From positions 31,677,659 to 31,741,658 of the forward strand of contig OX246746.1 in assembly GCA_945910005.1 (NCBI GenBank): DNA of 64,000 nt, read 5' to 3'. Source of the DNA: Isoperla grammatica. Lineage: Eukaryota > Arthropoda > Insecta > Plecoptera > Perlodidae. Made by a program: the position numbers and the translations under genes. This document shows, in pieces, positions 46,736 through 56,689 of this stretch (position 1 is its first letter; every line of letters starts with the position of its first letter). Under the pieces are notes generated by a model. The model was not told the origin of the DNA. It worked only from the letters and a program-made list of their open reading frames with translations, and did no database searches.

Positions 46736-49700
46736 ATAGCGTGTTTCAGTACAAATGCAAGCCTCGTTGTTGTAAACCACCCCTTACTCCCGAGGAAGCT
46801 CCTCTTACTCCCCCCCTCCCCCCCCCCCCTCCTTGTGAAGGACGAAACACACAGCAGGTAGGGGTCATGGTCAACTCATCTTGAACTGCAGGGACCGGCT
46901 TTTAAAACACTTGATAAATCTGATTTGTCCTCGCACTTCGTGAGAGGCTGTGAGAGGCTGCCCTCACAGGGTCTGCATTTGTTCACAACTTCAGAGGGGA
47001 AACTTTTCTTTAGCGATTGTTCAATGGTTTCTCAATGTTTCGAAACTAGGCCTAGTAACACATAATAGTAGAATTAGACAACGATATGTTATCTGGCATT
47101 ATTATTTGTTCTAAAAACGCACGTTTGAAGGATATTGTTACCTATGTATTCAAATCCCTTGACCAAATGTACTTGTTATGTATCTGTTCAGCGTGCACCA
47201 ACAATTTAGCATTACTTAGTGATTGGGGTAAATAACAGACGCTGAGCAAGAACTCATTAGTTGTATAATTTCTTTGCTGCCCATTTTGCTAATTCATAAT
47301 GAAGATATCGGAACACAGTCATCAAAACACATCAATATGCGGTAAACAAACATAATAACGATCAGAAACATTCTAGCCAACAAAATGCATCCAGCGAATG
47401 GAAAGCGTTATCAAGAAGAATTCTTGATGATAGACTTCACAGAACAATGATCCAGGGTTATGTACTATCAACGTCTTCAGAAAATATGCATTCGGGCAAT
47501 TTCAATAATACACCCATGTATACAAAAAAAACTTATTCTCAATTTTGGAAATTCGTCAAATAAAAATTGATCATAAATATTTTTTAAAATTAATATAATG
47601 TCTTCATTAAGAATGTAATTGGGGGTTATTTAAAACCAGTGTGTGCACTAGCACCGGGAGAGAGCGCTTAGTGGAAAGTCGAGGAGTACGGGGAAGTGAG
47701 TGTGTGCCTGCCTGCGCCGTAAAACCGCGCGCCCGCGCGCTCGTGTGCCCATCCCATTGGTTATTCTGGCCATGAGAATGTTTTTTGGCAACATCAATTC
47801 TGACAATTGTAATTCTAAAATGGGTTAGCGTCGAGTTGTGGTTTTGTCTTGTGAGAGAGTGTATTACCATATGTCCCGCACAGACCACTCAAGCGCCCCA
47901 GTGCATCCCAACGAGCAGCCCCCTCCACCCTCCCCCCTTAATGCCCCCGACCGGCAAACTCGACGAAGCATTCGACCCCAAACTTTACCAGGAAGAATCT
48001 AAACGTTTTTATATATAAAAAGATAGCCGAGCAAACGGACTAAGGAATTGTGCGTTATCAGCGAAGTAGAATGTTATGATGAATATACCTCCTTCGGAAA
48101 TGATCGCCACTCTCAACTGGTCGTTCGGAATTAGAACGTGTTAAGGGTTGTCGATTTTTGTTCTGATCGGCAATATTTGGTTTGTTATGAGGCCATGGTA
48201 TTTCTATTGTCAAGAGGTTCAAGGTAGGCAGAGTTGAATGTTCTGGGTTCGAGTGCCAAGAGGTGTTAGATTCTGTTCTTATAATTTATGTCCCCTTACA
48301 TTTACTCCTTATAATTTAGCTTCTAAACTGGAACCCGGAGCGTGAGTGACAATTGACTGAGAGATTGACTGATTCATGTGTTTCGTATTTGAAATATCGA
48401 TCCTTGATTGGTTATCGCTCACTCGTCGATGGTGTTCGGAGCCTACAGGGTTGGTTTAGTCACTTTAAATTAAAGTCCCCCACTGAAAATCAGTTTAGTT
48501 ACTGAGAGGGTAGACTCTAAATGTGAGTTTATTTTATTTTATTTAATACCCCACTTGTTTTATTTTGTAAGATATTATTTAAAATATGTACGTTATCGTA
48601 TTTTTCAACTTGTTAAAAACAGCATATCAAATAACTTTTCGAATCAATTCGTTTTCTTTTCGTACGCAGACTTATACTTTCTGAATTTTACTGGAAAGAA
48701 TATTTCCGGGAAGTTTAGACAATAACTTGAAAAAAAAAAAATCGCCTCCGGTGGTTGGGGCTAACTTTACCGTGTAAACAGACCCCGCCCCACGTACCCC
48801 TCGGTATATTTCGTGTAGGTCCCGCGCTGCAACTAAAGCAATTAGCCGGATTGTGTGAATTGAAGCCAAAAACCTTTGAGTAAGCAAACAATAAGAATGG
48901 TAGATATTAATCGAGGACGACATCCGTCCTCATACGCGCGAACCATTTCTGTATATTCGAACTGGGATGGTGTTTATTGGGAGGTGTTCATCATTTACTT
49001 GCATTGCCATCACGGAGCTATACTGAGCCAAACTTCACTCCCTAGTCCAATTGATTTCCTCGCTGAATTCAAGGAGTTGTTGAATAACTCTATATTTCTC
49101 GAGACCTTTGCACTAAATGTTTATTTAGGACTTGGACCTTTTTTCAAACGATCTTTTGGACTATGTAAACTGTTGAAAACTTGAACGGGGAGTTCGTTTC
49201 CTTTACCAGTCAAATTTCCTGTCTATTCCCTGCAGAGATATTTATACGGCGGGGATGACTTATGCTTTACCAAACGAATTTCATGAATATCGAGAAATAA
49301 ACCCTCTGAGATCGACCAAATGGGCGGAACTTGCTAGAGTAAAAGAGGCTTCAGCATATTATTGAAAGGTAGACGAATGCAGACGTCAGGTCCGAGAAAC
49401 CGGGTCCAGAGGGGGTTGAAACGGGGAGGAAAACCAGAAGGTATAAATATACGAATTCGCAAAAAAAACTTTCTAGGAAAATAACATGTTAAGCGTATTT
49501 GATTTCCGCTTTGCGAGCTCTATTGAATGATGATAACGCGGTAAACTTTGATTAAACCCCTTCAATCTACATCCAATAGCCAAGCAACTTGGCAGAATTG
49601 AGAGTTTTATGTATACGATTTGGGTAAAAGGCAGGCCATTCGATTTTTAATTACTATAATGATGAGTTCTTATAAACCTCAGGTTGAGATGACATCCTAG

Positions 49701-50076
49701 GAGAGCGTCATAGTACAACCTTATTCACTACTACGTAACACTAGTCAAAATATTCCCGATCCCAACGTGTGATGCAAGTGTCGTTTGGGTTACGTTTCGT
49801 TCACTAGGACCAACGTTAGTACATGTATTCTTACAAAACAAAAGGTAGTTCCAAAGCTAAGCCCTGTGATGGTTTTAAGACTTTCGGGAAACTTTCGCTC
49901 TAATTTTCTCCAGTAGACAAGTGTAGTTTCAGTGTATAAAGTACATTGTTGACGAGGGCGTTGATCAGCTGATAGCCTCGTGTTTTTATATGCGCGAGCT
50001 GTTTGTCCCTTGCAGTAGATAAAGCGTAAGGCAGAATAACTACGCGTCGTAGTAATATAATGTGGTGTCATGACAG
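46736..50076. other. Remainder of the 4,989-bp intron, no gene seen
   Basis: A patch at 47640-47770 is GC-rich and CpG-rich, with CGCGCGCCCGCGCGCTCG and CCCATTGG (CCAAT box on the other strand), and could be promoter-like. Open frames of 93-102 codons at 47607-47888 and 48876-49184 have no recognisable domain. Confidence 0.4.
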
Positions 50077-50505
50077 GTAACCGAAGTTTCGCAACGAAAT
50101 TCTGGAGGTCAAACGAATTGCACTTCGAGCTCCCCTAGTTCGGGTGTGTCAAGTCAGGTGACCTCCAGTAATGGTGGCTCAGCTGCTGCCGCCAGTGTCC
50201 AAGCTGCCCTCGCGGCAATTCAAGCTGGCCAACTCTCCCTCAACCAGCTGATGAACCTAGGCGCTCAAGGACAACAAATCTTCCTGCAGAATCAGCTTGC
50301 TGCCGCTGCTGCCGGCCAGATCCCAGTCACGTCAGCGTTGCCCAACCTTGCTGCACTGGGACCGCAAGAACTCCAGGCGCTGCAGCAGACCCTGCAGCAG
50401 CACCAGCAGAGTTTGCAACAGCAGTTACAGCAGTTCGTGCTGTTCCAGCCCGGAGGTCCAGGAGGTCAGCTTCCAGCGCAGGCGCAGTTCTTCCTTCAGA
50501 ACCAG
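50077..50505 (+). CDS. nub: Class II POU gene, Ala/Gln-rich exon
   Basis: This 429-bp exon (143 codons, phase 0 at both ends) lies between ...GTCATGACAG and CAG|GTCAGT. It begins VTEVSQRNSGGQTNC with a Ser-rich stretch. An Ala-rich helix-like region follows, containing AALAAIQAGQLSLNQLMNLG, then a Gln-rich tract ALQQTLQQHQQSLQQQLQQF and the block FVLFQPGGPGGQLPAQAQFF. The Gln-rich tract followed by QFVL...PAQF is a recognisable feature of the Oct-1/nubbin activation region N-terminal to the POU domain. The GTG at 50146 is not a start, since the frame is open back to the acceptor. Reading through the donor meets a stop at 50533. Confidence 0.85.
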
Positions 50506-50597
50506 GTCAGTGTCATGCCAAGCTTCAAGTATTAGTAGTGCATAGGTTGCTCTGGTGGTTGTCAGAACATTGAGTAGACTGGTGGTGGTTATTTCAG

Positions 50598-50663
50598 GGT
50601 CTTCTTCAGCAGGGATATGCCCACCAATCATTGTCCTCACGCAGTGGGCCTGCAGTGTCCCAG
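50598..50663 (+). CDS. nub: Class II POU gene, 22-codon small exon
   Basis: A 66-bp exon lies between acceptor GGTTATTTCAG and donor CAG|GTAATT, phase 0 at both ends. The translation is GLLQQGYAHQSLSSRSGPAV SQ. The previous exon ends FFLQNQ, so the junction reads NQ|GLLQQ. That resembles the QGLLQ block following PAQF in vertebrate Oct-1, which is the main reason to believe this exon. Flanking introns are only 92 and 138 bp. Skipping it would keep the frame, so it may be an alternatively used cassette exon. Confidence 0.75.
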
Positions 50664-50801
50664 GTAATTCAGTCCCCATCGGGATATGCTTTTGGTAGTT
50701 CGGCTCAGCATGACCTTTCAACTGTGTATTTAGCAGCTTTCATTTGCTACAGTTGTAACTTCCGTTAATGTGTGTGACTGACTGACATGCATTGTCCTTA
50801 G

Positions 50802-51514
50802 GTGCAGCAAGCCGTCGCACAAGCTGCCCAGCAACTCCAGCAGTTGCAAAAGCAACAACAGCTCCAACAAAATCAGAACAGCAACAACACACAGCAGCAA
50901 AACCACAACAACAGTTTGTCGAACCATCATGCTCATCATACAGCCCTCACTCAGCACCACAATAGCGTGAACCATCACCACAACATGCCTTCCTCGGGGC
51001 CACCCACCACCCCTGCAACTCAGCACCATATCAAAACCCAGTCACAGTCAAGAATCTTAGAACCATCTCCCGAGGAAACTACCGACTTGGAAGAGTTGGA
51101 ACAGTTTGCCAAGACCTTCAAACAACGCCGCATCAAACTAGGCTTTACACAGGGTGATGTGGGATTGGCCATGGGCAAACTATATGGAAACGATTTTTCA
51201 CAGACTACTATTTCAAGGTTTGAAGCATTGAACCTTTCCTTCAAGAATATGTGCAAACTGAAGCCATTACTACAAAAGTGGTTAGAAGATGCCGATAACT
51301 CTATGAACAACCCTAACTCTTTAACAAACCCCCTAACAACACCAGAGGCTATTGGGCGTCGCCGTAAGAAAAGAACATCCATTGAGACCAGCGTGAGAGT
51401 GGCCCTTGAGAGAGCCTTCTTGCAAAATCCAAAGCCAACTTCAGAAGAGATTTCGATTCTTGCAGAGAGTTTGGGGATGGAGAAAGAGGTCGTTCGGGTC
51501 TGGTTTTGTAATCG
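50802..51514 (+). CDS. nub: Class II POU gene, exon with POU-specific domain and most of the homeodomain
   Basis: This 713-bp exon starts in phase 0 after GCATTGTCCTTAG and ends inside a codon (CG|GTAAGT). Residues 1-30 of the exon are Gln-rich ([17 protein letters not shown]). Residues 40-60 are His-rich. The POU-specific domain is residues 91-165 (51072-51296) and includes [20 protein letters not shown] and [20 protein letters not shown], which are diagnostic of class II. A 20-residue linker follows. The POU homeodomain starts [10 protein letters not shown] at residue 186 (51357) and runs to WFCNR, with Cys at homeodomain position 50 as in all POU proteins. The product is a nuclear octamer-binding transcription factor. 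In insects nubbin/pdm acts in neuroblast identity, wing and leg patterning and immune gene control. Assignment to nub rather than pdm2 is by family only. Confidence 0.97.
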
Positions 51515-52472
51515 GTAAGTAAAGCATCACTGGTTATTTCTATGTATCTTTTTAGGAGAGATGGGTGATAAATAGAATAATTTACACGATGGGAAGGTCA
51601 CTCATAAAGAGGGACACAAACTCGTATCAAAGCAAATAGCACAGGTTTATTTTCTTGATGTACACTAGTTAATATACTGACAAATCTATGTTTATGAATT
51701 GCTCGCAGAATAATTTTGTCCAAGATAAGAACCTTAATAAATAGCTAGTGGCACTTGTATTCTGGGCTCTTGGGAATTTAGGTTTTTGACTATACAGTTG
51801 AGCTATAATAGTCTGGGTGGTTCCAGATGTACACAGGTATTTATTCACGTTTCTGATCTCTGCTTTTGAGATTGCTTATAATGGGTAGCATCTATTTTGA
51901 TGGCTTGTTTCCACCATTATGGCAAAAGTTCTCTAAAAAATGTTTCGTGAATCCCCATTCAACCATTCGAATGGTATTGAATCATCTAGCAAACAAACCA
52001 ATCAATTAATTAATTACAAATCAATTATGTTGATAGTTTTTGTTTTTTTATATACATACTACTACATTTGAATCCTTTTCATCACGTTTCTCCAATTGTA
52101 TTAAAAATAACAAAACTAATGTAAAATTTTGTAAAAATCGATAACTAAAGCAAAATGTTGCTCTTTTAGCAAAATTAAGTATTCAAAATGAATTTTAAGG
52201 GAAACTGGTTGCTGTTTATAATTTTAGGGCAAGCTGTACAAGTAAACAGCCAGATAGCTTTTTGTTTCCAGTCAAGTGTTGTTAGCTCTACTTTTTGAAG
52301 TTGGTCGATATATTGTGCATGTTAAACTTTCACTTCTGGCGTCACTGTTGGCTTAGTCAACTGTGTATAGCCTATATTCACAATTAAAATCTAAGTATCA
52401 TCTGATTTTTTTGTTTGTTTTGTGAAAAATGGGACTCCTATTCCAGCATGCATTAATGTATTTTCATTATAA
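51515..52472. other. 5' part of the intron splitting the homeodomain, no gene seen
   Basis: AT-rich non-coding sequence between the donor CG|GTAAGT and the first transposon terminus. No open frame of note. Confidence 0.5.
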
Positions 52473-53002
52473 CTAGGAAAACGCTCTGTTTGACTCGTTG
52501 ATAAGCGAGCGTGTCCATATCTACGAACGTTCTGGCGAAAAGATCTCAAAGCTAATAAAAACAACAATTATTAACAACAATTAACAACAATTCAAGAATG
52601 TGCATTTCAAAATTTTTTCTAATTTCCATAGCTATTATACTTCCCGTTATTGTTGAATGCAATTTGTGTTGCTAAGAATTTTCGTTGTCATTCTGTCTAG
52701 TGTTTTCGCGGCGGTCCGCCACCGTTACCTACAGTTATTGAGTGTAACTTTGAAACTTTCCGAACGATTTTGCCTCAAAACTATACACCTTCAATCCACA
52801 TTGAGGCTTGTGGATGGTCCAAATTTCAAGTTGATCGGACTTTCCGTTCGACTGCTATCGACAGACATAAAAACAAAACAAAAAACAAACATAATGAAGT
52901 GCCATAAGAGTCTAGTACGAAAAAAAAAAAAAAACAAAAAAAAAAAACAGAACGAAGTGCCATAAGAGTCTCGTGGAGACGCTCGCTTCGCTTGCTTAAT
53001 TA
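52473..53002 (-). mobile_element. Helitron-like non-autonomous element, copy 3, reverse orientation
   Basis: On the - strand the 3' end reads CAGAGCGTTTTCCTAG and is followed by T, as in the copies at 30938 and 32380. The 5' end reads TAATTAAGCAAGCGAAGCGA. Internal A-rich runs and a direct repeat of GAAGTGCCATAAGAGTCT (about 52896 and 52955) take the place of the microsatellites in the other copies. It also contains GTTGATCGGACTTTCCGTTC, which resembles the CGATCGGACGTT block of the 148-bp repeat. It lies within the intron that interrupts the homeodomain. Confidence 0.6.
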
Positions 53003-53320
53003 AAAAGTATTACACAAAAAAATTTTTTTTTTTTAATTAAACAACGCTTATATTTAAATGCACTAAAAAGTAAAAAATAAATTTTCGCCCAACAAATTTT
53101 TGCCTTACTCGTAAAATAAAAAGCGTCGGCGCTTTCGGTATTGACATAGATTACAGTATTCTGCTGTTTACGCAGGGAAAGCACCCAACGCTTTTTATTT
53201 TCCGAGTGAGGCAAACATTTGTTGGGCGAAGATTTATTTTTTACTTTTTAGTGCATTTAAATATAAGCATTGTTTAAAAAAAAAAAAATTTCATGTAATA
53301 TTATTTTATACTTTTTAGTC
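53003..53320. mobile_element. Foldback element with inverted arms of about 115 bp
   Basis: The left arm (53003-53120) and right arm (about 53185-53320) are near-perfect reverse complements. Both contain TATTTAAATGCACTAAAAAG TAAAAAATAAAT, CGCCCAACAAAT and AAAATAAAAAGCG. The loop carries TTGACATAGATTACAGTATT. The termini read TAAAAAGTAT and its complement. No clear target duplication was found. It directly abuts Helitron-like copy 3. Such a structure would form a very stable hairpin in the nascent transcript between the two homeodomain exons. Confidence 0.85.
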
Positions 53321-53562
53321 TTAAAGAATCTTGCAATCGAATATGTGCTCACTGGATGTCTCCGAATTTAGAAGACTGCATACTTGTGTACTTGTACTTG
53401 TTAACTTCACTCCCAAACTACCGTGCTCGCATTGCAAACTTGAATTTCGGACAGTTCCGTCCATGCACGATCCAGCGGTTGGCCAACAATGCTTACGGAA
53501 AGTGGGATTATGTGGCTATGGGAGAATTTGGCAAAGTAACTAGGCCTAGGCTACACATTCTC

Positions 53563-53811
53563 TTAATAATGATCATAAACCCGATGGTCTATCAGTGGAC
53601 CTTTTCTTTTTAGAGTGTGCTCCGAAAGCACTGTGTCATCATCGTTCAACCGTTTTGAGTGTTGCTCGCTCGTTTCTCTTTCTCTTTGCTCTCTTTGCTT
53701 ATCCAGTCTTGCACGTTTCGACCCCTCATCTACCATCGACAATTGTTCATGGCGATATTTTTTCTTCTTTTCCAGCCGTCTTTTCCGTTGTGTAGCGGTT
53801 TCGGTCGTCAT
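53563..53811 (-). pseudogene. Fragment of a basic STPR-like repeat ORF, probably transposon-derived
   Basis: An 82-codon frame on the - strand is strongly basic and helical, with the recurring pattern ET..QR..RL..... near every 23 residues (ETATQRKRRLEKKKKYRHEQ, GSKRARLDKQREQRE, ETSEQHSKRL). This pattern resembles the score-and-three peptide repeat (STPR). STPR-like arrays are found in some DNA-binding proteins and at the N-terminus of Helitron or PIF1-helicase-like ORFs of arthropod transposons. The fragment breaks off without any helicase or Rep motif. Given the surrounding Helitron-like termini it is probably a truncated transposon ORF. It lies antisense to the POU gene in an intron. Confidence 0.45.
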
Positions 53812-54000
53812 CGTTTTTTCAACCGGTTTCTTTGTATTAGCAATAGACCATTTTCTCCAAAGTCTTCAAGAACAACAATACAAAACAATTAAAAATCAGT
53901 TTTCAAATGTTATACTAAGGTTCATTGATGCACACAAGATCATCATCCACTAACCTTGATTTTTTAAATGTTTTTAATTGTTTATTTAATTGTTTTTTTT

Positions 54001-54245
54001 TTAGCTGGATTCGACGTTGGCAAGTGGGGGAAATATCGATTCCCATATAAAACATTAATTAATTAATTATGATGAATTAATTGACAATTTAGTAAATATG
54101 ACAATTGATTCCTGTATTGTCATTAAGAATAAGTCTGTGTGAAAGATTTCAGCATTTAGAAGTACGTAAAATATCGATTCTAAAATTCCGTCCAGACAAA
54201 CAAACAAACAAACACACACATGAAGCTAATATAAGTGTTGTAAAA
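54001..54245. repeat. Dispersed copy of the 148-bp repeat family
   Basis: Begins GGATTCGACGTTGGCAAGTG and continues ATATCGATTCCCATATAAAA, TATGATGAATTAATTGAC and TATTGTCATTAAGAATAAG. It then gives a second partial unit and the common end CCGTCCAGACAAACAAAC with ACATGAAGCTAATATAAG. Block order and end sequence match 1-633. This copy lies about 245 bp upstream of the last coding exon. Confidence 0.85.
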
Positions 54246-54489
54246 TAAAATCTAAGGTATTTTTGGCTAGAAAATGCAAAACACAAAACTTCAAAATATT
54301 AATGCAAAAATGTGCAGAAATTAATGTGGAAATGTTTACATTATGTTAAAAACTTGTGACTATTATTCCTGCAGAAATTGATGTGAAAATGTTGGGACAA
54401 ATTGCTAAAAACTACTGACTATTGTTCCTGAAGAAATGGATGTGAAAATGTTGGGACATTATGCTAAAAACTTGTGATTGTTGTTCCAG

Positions 54490-54718
54490 GCGACAGAAGG
54501 AGAAACGAATCAACCCCCCGAGTTCTTCCCTCGGAAGTCCGACGATCTGTTCGGTGGGATCGACTCCTTCCAGCATGTTCGCCTCTCTGGCCAACTCTCT
54601 GGCCGGGGGATCCCTATCGGCCATGAACAGTCCGCTATCGCTGGTCACCTCGACGGGACACCCCTACATGTCCAACATCCCCCAGACTCACCACTCGCCC
54701 TCACCAAACATCGAGTGA
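54490..54718 (+). CDS. nub: Class II POU gene, terminal coding exon
   Basis: Acceptor TTGTTCCAG at 54481-54489. The first base completes the split Arg codon of WFCNR, and the exon continues RQKEKRINPPSSSLGSPT, the conserved end of homeodomain helix 3 and the class II signature RINPP. Homeodomain residue 60 is at about 54511. A 68-residue Ser/Pro/Gly-rich tail ends SPSPNIE, with TGA at 54716-54718. Joined with 50802-51514 the frame is uninterrupted. The tail is short compared with vertebrate Oct-1, and arthropod tails are also short and variable. No convincing AATAAA signal was seen close downstream. A second frame at 54478-54792 is a shadow. Confidence 0.95.
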
Positions 54719-56065
54719 CATCGCCACTTCTATGGGTCTATCGGTTGAAGTCTTCATATCTTAACTCTGTGGTTAGAGATTGGTCTATGTGAGAGTCCTC
54801 TTGTGTGGTCGTCGGCTCTCCACGAAACGTCTCCCACAATTTGTGCAATGTTCACTCTACTATAAGCAAAATCAAATGAGAAAATAGCATACTGTAGATA
54901 TATCTCCAAGTTAAATTGTCTTATTTTTTAATTTTAAACTACAACCAGTGAGGTAACCAACGAATGAATCGAGCTACGGTGAAGAAGTAATCGTCACGTT
55001 TCGCTGGAAGGGCGATGTGATTACGTTCGACCCGAGTCGAGTGATTCGAGTGAAAATGAATGTTTATTGTTAAAACTTAAAACAATACTATTCACAAACA
55101 GGAACATGAGACAGTTACTATTCGTTAAGAAGTTCATCCAGAAAATTGTGTGCTACTTCCCATGGTCATCACCCCAGCATCATTAGGAGGGTACGGCCTT
55201 GGAGCTTCTTATTGTTGATACCCTCAGATACCTTCCGTTTCCTTTTAGCCCCTATTATGTTCAATTACACCTTGGTAATGCATTTTAGTGGTAATTGGAA
55301 AAAAGTCTTCCACGGAAAAAGTTCCTAAAATTTGTACTTTTGTTTCTTTTCTTCATCCAACTAGTGTTAGTTTCCATACGTTACAACATGTTCACAGTTT
55401 TTGTAGAAAATTATAATGAAATCATTTTAATGTTTAAGTGTTATCACTTGCATAGAACATATTGTGTTTGCAATCAGTGTACATATTACATTCATAAAGC
55501 TGTGTTGTTATTTCACGGAACCAAATTTTAGTTAAAGAAATTCAAAGAAAATGCTTCACCTTTCAACCGTTTTTAAATGTATGGATTTTATTATCGAACT
55601 CCAGACCAACGTTTAGAAGCAATATTTTTCATATTGTTCGAAGATACATTGACACAGTTCTTTAGGAGTTGTTTAACCTTTATCATGATGTGAATCAGTG
55701 ACATGTTTTCCTGCTGATAAATTGAAAGATAGATTGGTGATAGCCATAAATAAGATTTTCGGGCAAACTATACAGATTAGGGATGCACATCGATACTTTT
55801 TTCATTATCGACTATCAAAACGGCAATGTCATTATCGAATCGATAATATCGATACATTAATAAACAAATTTCAGCTTGTTAAACTAAAACAAAAAAACGA
55901 AAATCAGAAATTAAAATCAACAAGCTGTCTTTCTACCTGTTGCTCTTGTCTTCGTTCTGCGTCTGCCAATGCCCCCCCCCCCGACTTCCCGAAACAAACT
56001 TTAGCTTGTTCCGAGCATCGACCTTATTTTTGGGGGTAATATAATAATTGGCAAAATATAAGGTC
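54719..56065 (+). other. Presumed 3' UTR and downstream flank
   Basis: AT-rich sequence after the POU stop codon with only short frames. An AATAAA occurs at 55859-55864 but within low-complexity sequence, so the poly(A) site is unresolved. An 11-base C run lies at 55972-55982 shortly before the assembly gap. Confidence 0.4.
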
Positions 56066-56265
56066 NNNNNNNNNNNNNNNNNNNNNNNNNNNNNNNNNNN
56101 NNNNNNNNNNNNNNNNNNNNNNNNNNNNNNNNNNNNNNNNNNNNNNNNNNNNNNNNNNNNNNNNNNNNNNNNNNNNNNNNNNNNNNNNNNNNNNNNNNNN
56201 NNNNNNNNNNNNNNNNNNNNNNNNNNNNNNNNNNNNNNNNNNNNNNNNNNNNNNNNNNNNNNNNN
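56066..56265. other. Assembly gap of 200 N
   Basis: Exactly 200 undetermined bases. The round length suggests a placeholder of unknown true size. Frames translated across it are meaningless. Confidence 0.99.
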
Positions 56266-56689
56266 TGTCTGAACTTAATTTTCCATTAAAAGTGCAAGAA
56301 TACCCCCTCATAGTCAAGGCTTTGAGAAAATAAAAAAAATAGATACTACAAATATCTAAATTAAAAATAATTACTTCTAAATTTAGAGAACATTAATGCT
56401 AAAAACGTATCTCTAGTTATCACTCATTCATCGGGTAAATAAATAATTAAAAAAATGTATATTATTTCAAATACCAACTCACATGAATTGATTTTCTTGA
56501 TTGCATGATTACCACTTTCGCGGTAGGGTTGCGGGCCGATTGCGATAACATATTTCTGTCCCGCGCAGGTCTCTAGCAACAGTGTAGTATAACTGGAACT
56601 GTTTGTACTTTATCACCCCTTAATTCTTGTATGTGTTAAACTCAAGGCTGTCCACTTAGTCCACAACTAGTTATATCCTCGTCATCTGC

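Noticed and set aside
46818..46829. Poly-C tract as a gene end or regulatory terminator
   Set aside because: It is one of eleven similar homopolymer runs in the window and has no gene association.
50146..50535. GTG start codon for the Ala/Gln-rich frame
   Set aside because: The frame is open back to a good acceptor at 50076 and phase-matched to the exon ending at 45087, so this is internal coding sequence. The stop at 50533 is intronic.
54478..54792. 104-codon frame overlapping the last exon
   Set aside because: A shadow of the true exon in another frame; only the RQKEKRINPP frame completes the homeodomain.
56024..56317. Frames crossing the N run
   Set aside because: They consist mainly of undetermined residues from the assembly gap.
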